Part shown: positions 54,370 through 62,467 of the stretch, piece by piece
Layout: each line of letters begins with the position of its first letter
Position numbering within the stretch: position 1 is the first letter of the stretch
Source: Bacillus crepusculi
GTDB taxonomy: Bacteria > Bacillota > Bacilli > Bacillales > Bacillaceae
Direction of reading: 5' to 3'
Assembly: GCF_014764715.1 (NCBI RefSeq)
Contig: NZ_JACXXE010000002.1
Location: 372,001-436,000 of the forward strand
Length of the DNA: 64,000 nt
Position numbers and translations under genes: made by a program
Notes under the pieces: model-generated
What the model was told of the DNA's origin: nothing
The model's database searches: none
The model's input: only the letters and a program-made list of their open reading frames with translations

Positions 54370-54564
54370 AAACCCTCTTTTAAGAGGGGTTCAGAATATT
54401 GACAAAGGGCTAAAATGATGTTTATTTTAGCCCTTTGTCTTCTTTTCAGCTCAGCGTGATAGAAAACCTTTGAAGTCTAGGAAGGGCGAGCACCGGAGCA
54501 CAGTCCTGACAAAGAATGCGAGGGTTTGCCTACACGCTGAAACCCCTCTTGATCGAGGGGTTTT
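54370..54564 (+). repeat. Structured dispersed repeat, copy 2, flanked by related terminators
   Basis: The core (54401-54539) begins with a perfect 16-bp stem (54401-54416 with 54424-54439, starting GACAAAGGGC). A second module follows, closed by CAGCGTGATAG (54452-54462) and CTACACGCTG (54530-54539). It is in the opposite orientation to copy 1 at 29.8 kb, lacks one 32-base internal unit and has five extra bases (CAGCT). It is bracketed by two terminator hairpins of related stem sequence, 54371-54391 and 54540-54563, which end uvrA and the small gene on the other strand. Confidence 0.85.
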
Positions 54565-54568
54565 CCTT

Positions 54569-54799
54569 TTATTGCACATCTTCCTTTGGCATTAAATGAC
54601 TGAGTTGCGTTAAATCCTTTAAAATATGGGTGCTGCTGCTGTCCAGTAGTACTTTTAAATAACGGATATCACCATATTTCGGATGAGACGGATGAATCGA
54701 CTCAAGCTCTTTGATCATATCGCTGTTCATGCTTTTCTGTTTCTGTATCAGGTCTAAAAGCGTTTGGGCCGTCTGGTTTGAATTATGATGATCTGTCAA
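54569..54799 (-). CDS. Small uncharacterised protein under a Fur-like box
   Basis: I do not recognise this 76-residue protein. It is polar and helical, rich in His, Ser, Leu and Lys, with no signal peptide, cysteine or membrane segment; repeated leucines (TLLDLIQ, YLKVLLDSSSTHILKDLTQLSHL) suggest an amphipathic bundle. It starts with TTG 54799 and has AGGGGG about eight bases upstream, which supports translation. A sequence matching 16 of 19 bases of the Fur consensus lies just upstream. It is convergent with uvrA across the repeat. A role in the iron response is inference only. Confidence 0.6.
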   Translation of the reverse strand: MTDHHNSNQTAQTLLDLIQKQKSMNSDMIKELESIHPSHPKYGDIRYLKVLLDSSSTHILKDLTQLSHLMPKEDVQ

Positions 54800-54812
54800 A
54801 ATAATTACCCCC

Positions 54813-54831
54813 TATAATGATAATCACCATC
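54813..54831. promoter_or_regulatory. Fur-box-like site upstream of the small gene
   Basis: TATAATGATAATCACCATC differs from the classic GATAATGATAATCATTATC at three positions. It lies between a TTGAAA-like -35 and the start of the 76-residue gene on the minus strand. Confidence 0.5.
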
Positions 54832-54928
54832 TTTTCAACATATTTTAAAGGGTAATGCGTGAAGAATCTACACTTAGGTGGAAAAAGAAATAATTTGTGT
54901 CTAAGGTCATATGTAAATCGGATGATTT

Positions 54929-54955
54929 TGAAACTTTTTATACGCAATAAACGTA
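54929..54955 (+). promoter_or_regulatory. SigW promoter of yvlABCD
   Basis: TGAAAC followed by a T run, a 17-base spacer and CGTA fits SigW promoters, 40 bases before yvlA. SigW control of yvlABCD is known in B. subtilis. Confidence 0.8.
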
Positions 54956-54994
54956 TGAGTTAGAAAGGAATTTTCGTCATGAAGGAGCGAATAT

Positions 54995-55330
54995 ATGAAT
55001 AGAGATCAGTCGATCATTGCATCTATTTGTTATTTTAGTGTATTTTTTATGCCGTTTATTGTACCGATTGTGGCGTATTTTGTAGTAGACCAAAAGGAAA
55101 CAAAACGGCATGCAATGCGGGCATTATGGTCACATCTGCTGCCAGTTGCAGCGTCCGTTATATTGGTTTTTGGGTCCATCCCATTTTTATTAGCGACGCA
55201 GGCGAGCGACTCGGTCATTCCAGTCATGACGGTGTTCATCCTGTCCTTTTTAGTGGCCATTGGCTTTTTGATCTCAGTCATTTGGAATATCATTCAAGGC
55301 ATTAAAGTACTTCAATCTATCAAATCTTAG
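54995..55330 (+). CDS. yvlA: DUF4870 membrane protein YvlA
   Basis: This 111-residue protein has three hydrophobic segments (about 8-28, 45-67, 75-98) and the DUF4870/Tic20-like pattern FIVPIVAYFVVDQKETKRHAM. It is the first gene of the yvlA-yvlB-yvlC-yvlD operon, which SigW induces under cell-envelope stress. AAGGAGCG precedes the ATG. The exact function is unknown. Confidence 0.88.
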   Translation: MNRDQSIIASICYFSVFFMPFIVPIVAYFVVDQKETKRHAMRALWSHLLPVAASVILVFGSIPFLLATQASDSVIPVMTVFILSFLVAIGFLISVIWNIIQGIKVLQSIKS

Positions 55331-55341
55331 GAGGGCTTTGT

Positions 55342-56433
55342 ATGAATGAGAAAGAACGAATTTTAAAATTAGTAGAAGACGGGACATTATCAGCAAAAGA
55401 AGCAATTACGCTTTTAGAAAAGCTAGAGGAAAGCCAGTCTGTCTCATTAGAAAAGTCGACAGCTGATCATACCTTTCATGAAGAAAAGGCTGGAGCAGAA
55501 AGCAAAGAAAACACCACCGAGAATCTTGGTGCAAAGCTGTTTGGCTGGTTAGATTCTGCGGTGAAAAAGGTAAAAGATGTGGATCTTGATTTGAACTTTG
55601 GACAGTCAGTCGATGTTGAGCATATTTTTCAGTTCAATGACGCCTCACTCTCTCATTTAGATATTCAATTGGCCAACGGCAGTCTCAATGTGATGCCTTG
55701 GGATGATGGGGATATTCGAGCAGAGTGTCATGCGAAAATTTATCGGGCAGAGGACGGAGAGCAGGCAAGACAGCAATTTCTCAATCAATTGGATTGCGGG
55801 CTTGAAGGTGATAAATTTTTTATTCGAACGGAAAAGAAAACGATGAAAGTCAATGTCACTTTATATGTACCGCGTATCCAATACGATAAGATCAAGGTGA
55901 AGCTGTTTAATGGACCGATTCGCGGGGAAAAGCTAATGACAAAAGAACTTGCTGCGAAGACCACAAATGGCGTTGTCTCTTTTGCGTCGTTACAGGCAGA
56001 CAAAGTCGGAATTGAAACAGCAAACGGACAAATAAAACTGGCTGATCACGAGTGTGGTATGATTGAAGTAGAAACCATCAATGGGCTCATAGACCTGCGC
56101 GGGAAAAGTGAATCAATTGATGCCCAGAGCTTTAATGGGAACATTGCTGTTCAGCTGTCGGATGAGAAGTGCCGTTCAATCTATGCGAAAACGACAACAG
56201 GCAGTGTAGACGTTCAGATCCCGCGTGCATGTGCAGTGACCGCTGAGCTAAAAAGCAATCTCGGGTCTATTTCTCACGATTTGCTTGATGCAGATATGGT
56301 TAAAGAGAAAAATGAAACGTTACAAAAAGAGAAAATGATCAAAGCCAATCAACAGGCAGTGCACAGTATATCTATTTTTGCAGAAACAAAAACGGGTTCA
56401 ATACAAGTAAAGCACCAATCAGACAAGGAGTGA
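55342..56433 (+). CDS. yvlB: DUF4097 protein YvlB
   Basis: This 363-residue protein starts with a short helical domain (MNEKERILKLVEDGTLSAKEAITLLEKLEE) like those in SHOCT/LiaF-related proteins. A linker follows, then a DUF4097 beta-helix-like repeat region with recurring NGxI/ANGxI turns (LANGSLNVMPWDDG, KLFNGPIRGEKL, TTNGVVSFASL, TANGQIKLADH, TINGLIDLRGK). Such proteins occur in envelope-stress systems and may act as scaffolds. It lies 11 bases after yvlA and six before yvlC. Confidence 0.9.
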   Translation: MNEKERILKLVEDGTLSAKEAITLLEKLEESQSVSLEKSTADHTFHEEKAGAESKENTTENLGAKLFGWLDSAVKKVKDVDLDLNFGQSVDVEHIFQFNDASLSHLDIQLANGSLNVMPWDDGDIRAECHAKIYRAEDGEQARQQFLNQLDCGLEGDKFFIRTEKKTMKVNVTLYVPRIQYDKIKVKLFNGPIRGEKLMTKELAAKTTNGVVSFASLQADKVGIETANGQIKLADHECGMIEVETINGLIDLRGKSESIDAQSFNGNIAVQLSDEKCRSIYAKTTTGSVDVQIPRACAVTAELKSNLGSISHDLLDADMVKEKNETLQKEKMIKANQQAVHSISIFAETKTGSIQVKHQSDKE

Positions 56434-56439
56434 TTCTAC

Positions 56440-56634
56440 ATGAAGAAGCTTTATCGTTCAGCAACAGATAAAAAAATAGCGGGAGTTGTTGGTGGACTTG
56501 CCGAATACTTAAGTGTGGATGCATCCCTGCTTCGCATTTTAACGGTGATTATCGGGTTTTTGACAGCATTTATGCCGATCTTCCTGATTTACTTCATCTG
56601 GTATTTTGTTGTTCCGGAAGAAGGCACCAACTAA
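56440..56634 (+). CDS. yvlC: PspC-domain protein YvlC
   Basis: This 64-residue protein is almost entirely a PspC domain: [22 protein letters not shown] followed by one long transmembrane segment and WYFVVPEE. PspC-like proteins recruit PspA (LiaH/PspA types) to stressed membranes; in B. subtilis YvlC is part of the SigW envelope-stress response. Its stop is immediately followed by the yvlD start (TAAATG). Confidence 0.92.
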   Translation: MKKLYRSATDKKIAGVVGGLAEYLSVDASLLRILTVIIGFLTAFMPIFLIYFIWYFVVPEEGTN

Positions 56635-57021
56635 ATGTTTAGATGGATCGTCAGTATTTTAGTAAATGCATTACTTTTAATCGTCATTGCTGGATATTTT
56701 GATTCGGGTATTTTGCCAGGACTCGGAAGTGTGTATATTGAAGGGTTTGGCGCAGCCGTTGTGGCAAGTATCATTTTGTCCTTGCTCAATATTTTAGTGA
56801 AGCCGTTTTTGATCATTTTAACACTGCCAGTAACCGTACTTTCACTAGGATTGTTCTTATTTGTCATTAATGCCATCACACTGATGATGACATCGAGCTT
56901 TATGGGAGATAGTTTTAACATTGATGGGTTTGGAACGGCCATTTGGATGGCTGTCATTTTATCCATTTTCCATCTACTGATACAAAAAGGAATCGTGGAG
57001 CCGTTAGCGAAAAAAAGCTAA
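56635..57021 (+). CDS. yvlD: Phage-holin family IV membrane protein YvlD
   Basis: This 128-residue protein has four hydrophobic helices and the pattern of the YvlD/DUF360 group (FGAAVVASIILSLLNILVKPFLIILTLPV and LFLFVINAITLM). The holin-like label is a family name and no lysis role is implied. ATG 56635 directly abuts the yvlC stop. The stop lies inside the left half of the operon terminator. Confidence 0.88.
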   Translation: MFRWIVSILVNALLLIVIAGYFDSGILPGLGSVYIEGFGAAVVASIILSLLNILVKPFLIILTLPVTVLSLGLFLFVINAITLMMTSSFMGDSFNIDGFGTAIWMAVILSIFHLLIQKGIVEPLAKKS

Positions 57022-57031
57022 CGGTTTTTTT
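57001..57031 (+). terminator. Terminator of the yvlABCD operon
   Basis: CCGTTAGC pairs with GCTAACGG around an A-rich loop, followed by seven T residues. It overlaps the end of yvlD. Confidence 0.92.
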
Positions 57032-57072
57032 GTGCAAAATAGAATCGTTTCCTCGTTCCATCTGTCATAAAA

Positions 57073-57110
57073 ACCACCTTCAGGAGACACAATATCCGAA
57101 GGGAGGTGGT
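57073..57110 (+). promoter_or_regulatory. Hairpin sequestering the yvnB ribosome binding site
   Basis: ACCACCT (57073-57079) pairs with AGGTGGT (57104-57110), which is the ribosome site of yvnB, and the stem extends by two more pairs. An alternative stem CCTTC (57077-57081) / GAAGG (57098-57102) is mutually exclusive with it. Confidence 0.55.
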
Positions 57111-57115
57111 GCACG

Positions 57116-60100
57116 ATGGTGAACGTGAGCAGACAAATCATGCTTTTATGTTTTTTTATCATTCTTTTTGGTTTCAATCAGCCTGCTTCAGCAGGGTCCA
57201 TGCAAACACAAGTGAATATACCGAACAAGCCGTTTTCGCCTTTTATTTTTGACCAATTTCATGTGGACGTTCGTCCAGTTCAAGGAAAAAGCCGTGATCT
57301 TCAGTTTCGGGCATCTATTAGTCAGTCAGAGCACATTTTGTCTGCAAACTTGTACTATAAACAAAGTGATGAACTGGGCTACCGCTTGATTCCAATGGAA
57401 CGGTTACCAGGAATGAAGCCAGAATTCACTGCGAAAATTCCGCCTGATCAATTATGGAATTCAACAGTTCATTACTATACAGAGTTCCTTACGCAGAAAT
57501 CTGTGATCAAAACGGCGCAACAATCTGTTCACTTAAACGGATTTGAAGAAGACCTTTCACATATACCGGACTTACTCATCACGGAGATTGTCGTCAATTC
57601 TAAAAACCGAAAAGGCCAGGATGCATTTGAATTTATAGAAGTTTATAACACGACACATGCGCCTATCTCTCTTCAGCATTATCAGCTGCGCTACCGCAAT
57701 CCTGCGCATGGCACAGAGATGGATGATGTGTATTCCTTTCACACAAACCGAGTCACCATTTCACCTGGAAAGCCTTATGTTTTCTGGTTAAGAAAAAAAG
57801 GGCAGGAGCATTTAACAGTAGCGGACTTTAATGAGATGTACAAAAGTCACTTAAAAGAGGGCGAGCATCTATCCGTCATCGAAAGCAAAGGGCTGTCCAA
57901 CTCTAAATCTCGACTTGTTTCAATCACAACAAATATAGGTGAAGAGATTTCTTCAGCAGCATTTCGTTTAAAGTCATCATTGTTGAGCGAGCACAAATCC
58001 TTACTGTTCAAGTATCCGATGGATGGGACGCCGCAAATGAAGCTGATCTCGAAAATTGAGGAAGAACCTACACCTGGAAAAGTACTAAAAGCACAAATTC
58101 CATCTGAGAAAAAAGAAATTTCTCAAGATATTCATAAACCTGTCATTGAAGATATGACGGTGAGGAAACCGGTAAAACCAACTGAAGGCATAGAGATTAA
58201 AGCGGATGTACAGGATGATCAGGTCGTCAAAACCGTCAAGCTTCTCTATCGAACGAATCGGAAAGATCATTTCAAGGAAATACTGCTTCAAAAAGATCAT
58301 AATGATCGGCTTTTTCATCACATTATTTATTCGCCTGAGCTGATTGGTAAAGAACAGTTGGAATATCAGCTTGAAGCATCAGACGGCGAAAATGTAGCAA
58401 AGACAATGAAAAAAACGATTGATGTGGAGCAGATCAGTAAAGCCCACGGCCTTCGATTCAATGTAGAAGAGGGGGCTACGGTTTCAGGGATATTCTCATT
58501 AAAGGCAACGGCTGATCAGCAAAAAAGAATTGAATTGATGATAGATGGAAAGCGGAATCGGCAAGTATTTTCTTCCCTTGAAGCAGATCCATACATCGCA
58601 TTTGATGTCAAAGGGACAAATTTATATTTTAAAAATGGAGTGTTCATAGGTAAGCACTTACTTTCTACTTTTGATGATTCGACAAAAGTGTATCGTACCT
58701 ATACAATGCCAATATCAGAAGCAGAGATGAATCAAACAGGTCCACAAACGATTTCTATTCATGCTGGAACGAAGTCTTCTCCGGTAGACCGCCTACCTGG
58801 GGAGAATCATGATGATTTTGAATTGAAAAATGTCCGGATGATTTTATCGAACGGAACACAAATTTTTCCAGTTGATTTTAGTCCGCAAAAAGAATGGAAG
58901 ATGGGAGACGGTGGCAATGCCAAAAAGGTCAGAACGTTTCAGTTTGAAATCCCAAAAGAGGCGTATGTTTCAACCTATATTCAGTGGGATACTAGAAGGC
59001 TGAAAGAAGGAACACATCTTATCGAGGCGAAAACAGCAGAAGAGCATGCATCTGTACGTGTGAAAGTCGATAACACAGGTCCGAAAATCAAGACCAACAT
59101 ACAAGCAAATGAACAATATAAAGGAGCCTTTACGTTAAAGGCAAAGGTAACGGATCGATGGAGTAACATAGAGGACGTAAAGGCATTTTTAGATGGCAAA
59201 CCGATTTCTTTGCCTTATCAGACATCTTCTAGTGAAATAGACCCTGGGAAGCACACGTTTACGATTAAAGCAAAAGATGCCGCTGGGAACATGTCTACTT
59301 TGAAAAAAGAATTCAAGACAGTACATGAACACCCTGAGACACCAGAACGAGTGTCAGATAAGACAAAGGTGCAATCGTCTAAGCAAACTGTGTTAACGAA
59401 GGACCCAACAAATGATAAGTTAGATTACTCCTTTTATCGTGCCTATCAATATACATCGCTGCATCCATCAATGAAGATTTTTAAATATGCAGCTGAGACT
59501 GAACCACCAAAGAGTTTTAACCAGACAGGGGAAACAATCTTTTCTGATCAAGAAAGGAATCGCATTGCATTTGCTGATGGTAAGGCAGTTGAAACGAAGG
59601 ATTTACAGCGCTTCCCCTATCACCGTTTTCAAATCAAGGTTCATCATGAAGTACGTGAAAAGGATGTCGTTGAAGCTGTGTGGAAAGGAAGTTCTTTGAC
59701 AGGGAGAAAGGTGACCATGTACGCATGGAATCATCAGCAGGAAAAGTGGGATAAAATCACTCATCATTTTGCAAAGGATCAAAAAGAATTTTACCTGAAA
59801 GGACTGCTGTCAGTAAGACAGTACATGAAGAATCAAACATTTGATTTGCTTATACAGGATGAAATCAGCAAAACGCGAAAGCCATATAAAATGGTATGGA
59901 TGTCTGACACACAATATTATGCAAGGAGCTATCCGCATATCTTTAAACAAATGGTCGAATGGATCAGAGACGAGAGAGATCAGTTAAACATTCAATATGT
60001 GTTCCATACAGGGGATATTGTGGATGATTCAAAGGATAAGCAATGGAATCGTGCCGATACATTTATGCGTGTGTTAGACAATCATCAAATCCCTTATGGT

Positions 60101-60967
60101 GTTTTAGCAGGAAACCATGATGTCAGACACAAGGACGGTTTTTATGCGGAATATGGGAGATTTTTCGGAGCGAAACGCTTTGCAGAAAAGCCCTACTATG
60201 GTGAATCCTATCTAAACAACCGAGGTCATTACGATCTTATCTCTGCCGGTGGCAATGATTATATGATGGTGTACATGGGCTGGGGAATTAAGCAAAATGA
60301 AATCGATTGGTTAAACCGAGTGATTTCTGAGCATCCAGATCGTATCGTCATTTTAAACTTTCACGAGTATTTGTTAGTCAGTGGAAACCGAAGCCCGATT
60401 GGGGACCTCATCTTCCACCAAGTGGTGAAACGTCATCCGAACATTGTGGCAGTATTTAGCGGCCACTATCACGGAGCGAGCAGGAAAGTAGATGAGCTTG
60501 ATGATGACCATGATGGCAAAGTGGACAGGAAAGTATATCAAATACTTGCTGATTATCAGTCAGGCCCTGAAGGTGGTCAAGGGTTTATGAGGGTGATAAC
60601 AGCTGATCAAGAAAAAAATCAGCTTCATTTTACGACATATTCACCTTACTTGAACCAAGAGCATTTCTATGATCCTAAAACGTATGGAGATCAGGATGAG
60701 TTTTCAATTGATGTGGATTTGACACCGAAAATGAAATCTGTCAAAACCAATTATTTTGAACTCAATGTATATACAAACGTTCTTCTAGGAGAAGCCCGAG
60801 GCGTGAAAAGCGGCAAAAAAGCAAGCTTTGAATGGAAAGGCTTAAAGCCAAATCAAGACTATTATTGGTATACTGTTGCAAAAGATCGTTTTCAAGGGAA
60901 AGCTGTTTCACCTATATGGAAAATCCATACAAAAAATGAGAACGAACCAACATTTCTCCGGAAATAA
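57116..60967 (+). CDS. yvnB: Large secreted metallophosphoesterase YvnB
   Basis: This 1283-residue protein has a signal peptide (about 1-26, ending PASA) and a lamin-tail-like domain (about 150-260: LLITEIVVNSKN, AFEFIEVYNTT, ISLQHYQLRY). Several Ig-like repeats follow (for example VKVDNTGPKIKT). A calcineurin-type phosphoesterase domain spans about 920-1190. Metal ligands are visible in SDTQYY (Asp about 931), HTGDIVDD, AGNHDV (about 1000), NFHEYL and SGHYHG (about 1117-1119). A fibronectin-like tail ends the protein. Lengths match B. subtilis YvnB. The substrate is unknown. Confidence 0.93.
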   Translation: MVNVSRQIMLLCFFIILFGFNQPASAGSMQTQVNIPNKPFSPFIFDQFHVDVRPVQGKSRDLQFRASISQSEHILSANLYYKQSDELGYRLIPMERLPGMKPEFTAKIPPDQLWNSTVHYYTEFLTQKSVIKTAQQSVHLNGFEEDLSHIPDLLITEIVVNSKNRKGQDAFEFIEVYNTTHAPISLQHYQLRYRNPAHGTEMDDVYSFHTNRVTISPGKPYVFWLRKKGQEHLTVADFNEMYKSHLKEGEHLSVIESKGLSNSKSRLVSITTNIGEEISSAAFRLKSSLLSEHKSLLFKYPMDGTPQMKLISKIEEEPTPGKVLKAQIPSEKKEISQDIHKPVIEDMTVRKPVKPTEGIEIKADVQDDQVVKTVKLLYRTNRKDHFKEILLQKDHNDRLFHHIIYSPELIGKEQLEYQLEASDGENVAKTMKKTIDVEQISKAHGLRFNVEEGATVSGIFSLKATADQQKRIELMIDGKRNRQVFSSLEADPYIAFDVKGTNLYFKNGVFIGKHLLSTFDDSTKVYRTYTMPISEAEMNQTGPQTISIHAGTKSSPVDRLPGENHDDFELKNVRMILSNGTQIFPVDFSPQKEWKMGDGGNAKKVRTFQFEIPKEAYVSTYIQWDTRRLKEGTHLIEAKTAEEHASVRVKVDNTGPKIKTNIQANEQYKGAFTLKAKVTDRWSNIEDVKAFLDGKPISLPYQTSSSEIDPGKHTFTIKAKDAAGNMSTLKKEFKTVHEHPETPERVSDKTKVQSSKQTVLTKDPTNDKLDYSFYRAYQYTSLHPSMKIFKYAAETEPPKSFNQTGETIFSDQERNRIAFADGKAVETKDLQRFPYHRFQIKVHHEVREKDVVEAVWKGSSLTGRKVTMYAWNHQQEKWDKITHHFAKDQKEFYLKGLLSVRQYMKNQTFDLLIQDEISKTRKPYKMVWMSDTQYYARSYPHIFKQMVEWIRDERDQLNIQYVFHTGDIVDDSKDKQWNRADTFMRVLDNHQIPYGVLAGNHDVRHKDGFYAEYGRFFGAKRFAEKPYYGESYLNNRGHYDLISAGGNDYMMVYMGWGIKQNEIDWLNRVISEHPDRIVILNFHEYLLVSGNRSPIGDLIFHQVVKRHPNIVAVFSGHYHGASRKVDELDDDHDGKVDRKVYQILADYQSGPEGGQGFMRVITADQEKNQLHFTTYSPYLNQEHFYDPKTYGDQDEFSIDVDLTPKMKSVKTNYFELNVYTNVLLGEARGVKSGKKASFEWKGLKPNQDYYWYTVAKDRFQGKAVSPIWKIHTKNENEPTFLRK

Positions 60968-60969
60968 AA

Positions 60970-60999
60970 AAACTGTGCTTCGCTTTAGGAGCACAGTTT
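60970..60999. terminator. Bidirectional terminator between yvnB and nagR
   Basis: AAACTGTGCT pairs with AGCACAGTTT around a ten-base loop, at the ends of the convergent genes. Confidence 0.82.
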
Positions 61000-61723
61000 A
61001 TCTTTCCATAGTATGAATGAGCTTGTAACGATCCCCTCTATAAACGGAAAGAACATATTCAAATGGAATGTTATTTTGGAAATAAGTCGTTCTTGCAATG
61101 GACAGCACAGGATCGCCTGTTGAGATAGACAGCACGTGTGCTTCTTCCTTTGAGGCAATATTGGCTTCAAGCTCCTGTTTTGCATGGGCAATTGCAAGGC
61201 CGGTGCTATTTTCGATATATTCATATAACGAGCCTGTTAAATGTTCCCTTGTTAAATCTCCTGCAAATGTTTCGGGTATAAAGCTCGTTTCAATCGCCAT
61301 CGGTTCCCCATTTGCAAGACGTATCCGTTTTAGTTCATATACAGCATCGCTATTTGACAGTTGTAAAACTGGTAGCAAGTGCTCTGGGCATGCGGTTTTT
61401 TTGAAGTCAATCAGCTGGCTTGAAGCCTTTAGCCCGCGTTGGCGCATATCTTCTGTAAAGCTTGTTAAGCCTTGAAGCGGTTGTTCAAACTTTTTTCGGC
61501 TAACAAAGGTGCCTTTTCCTTTTTGGCGATATAGATATCCTTCGTTCACAAGGTTCGATAAGGCTTGTCTGACAGTCATTCGACTAATACCAAAGCGTTC
61601 GGCATATTCTCTTTCAGAAGGAATGAGTGTATCAGGTGCTAATGTTCCATCCTCAATCTGTTTTTTCAGGTTCTCCATAATCTGATGGTACATCGGAATA
61701 GGTGACTGCTTATCAATAAACAT
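60998..61723 (-). CDS. nagR: GntR-family repressor of GlcNAc genes NagR
   Basis: NagR (YvoA) represses GlcNAc catabolic genes and is released by phosphorylated amino sugars. The 241-residue protein has an N-terminal GntR winged helix (MYHQIMENLKKQIEDGTLAPDTLIPSEREYAERFGISRMTVRQAL over residues 11-56) and a UTRA/HutC-type effector domain (ERLxxVQS-like ELKRIRLANGEPMAIETSFIP, then FEYVLSVYRGDRYKL). GAGAGGA precedes the ATG. It is the last gene of nagA-nagB-nagR; a NagR-like operator lies before nagA. Confidence 0.93.
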   Translation of the reverse strand: MFIDKQSPIPMYHQIMENLKKQIEDGTLAPDTLIPSEREYAERFGISRMTVRQALSNLVNEGYLYRQKGKGTFVSRKKFEQPLQGLTSFTEDMRQRGLKASSQLIDFKKTACPEHLLPVLQLSNSDAVYELKRIRLANGEPMAIETSFIPETFAGDLTREHLTGSLYEYIENSTGLAIAHAKQELEANIASKEEAHVLSISTGDPVLSIARTTYFQNNIPFEYVLSVYRGDRYKLIHTMER

Positions 61724-61741
61724 GTGAAAATCCTCTCGTGT

Positions 61742-62467
61742 TTAGCGTAGTGAACCAGCTTCTCGATCAATGAATATCGTCACATCTTGATGAAGTTTTA
61801 GGGCAGATGCAGGGAAGTCTGGGTGAATTTCCGTCTGTTCTAAATATTGTATCACTTTCGCTTTTGATTTTCCTGATGCAAGAAGGAGAATTTTTTTACT
61901 TGAAAGAATGCTCGCAATTCCCATTGTGATGGCATGTGTAGGTACCTCATCCATAGAAGAAAAGTGTCTTGCATTGGCTTGACGGGTGTTTTCATCTAAT
62001 TGAACAACATGAGTCTTTGAGTCGAAAGGGGTACCTGGCTCGTTAAAACCAATATGTCCATTTTGTCCGATTCCAAGAAGCTGCAAGTCGATGCCCCCTA
62101 CATCTTGAATGAGCTGATCATATCTTAAGCATTCTTCTTCCAAATGAGATGCACCGCCGTTTGGTAGGAAATACTGATCCTGAGGGAGATCAATATGATC
62201 AAATAAATGACGTTTCATGTAGGTCATATAACTATTTTCATGATTTGGATGAAGTCCTGCATACTCATCCAAATTAACTGTACGTGTTTGTTTGAAAGAC
62301 AATTGTTTCGCTTGATGAAGGCGGATTAATTCTTTATAAGTATCGATAGGCGTACCGCCAGTTGCTAGGCCGAGCACTGCATCTGGTTTAGATGCGATTG
62401 TACGCGAAATGAGGGCAGCTGCTTCTTTTCCTAATTGATCTTTATCTTCAAATTCGATGATGTTCAT
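61742..62467 (-). CDS. nagB: Glucosamine-6-phosphate deaminase NagB
   Basis: NagB converts glucosamine-6-phosphate to fructose-6-phosphate and ammonia, feeding GlcNAc into glycolysis. The 241-residue enzyme shows the sugar-phosphate loop LATGGTPIDTYKEL, the catalytic NLDEYAGL and the family signature GIGQNGHIGFNEPG. The start ATG 62467 follows GGGAGGA at nine bases; a TTG eight codons earlier would lie in the ribosome site. It overlaps the end of nagA by 20 bases. Confidence 0.96.
   Translation of the reverse strand: MNIIEFEDKDQLGKEAAALISRTIASKPDAVLGLATGGTPIDTYKELIRLHQAKQLSFKQTRTVNLDEYAGLHPNHENSYMTYMKRHLFDHIDLPQDQYFLPNGGASHLEEECLRYDQLIQDVGGIDLQLLGIGQNGHIGFNEPGTPFDSKTHVVQLDENTRQANARHFSSMDEVPTHAITMGIASILSSKKILLLASGKSKAKVIQYLEQTEIHPDFPASALKLHQDVTIFIDREAGSLR

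Noticed and set aside
54401-54423. TTGACA at the start of both repeat copies as a promoter
   Set aside because: No reasonable -10 hexamer occurs at 16-18 bases in either copy; the bases are explained by the conserved stem.
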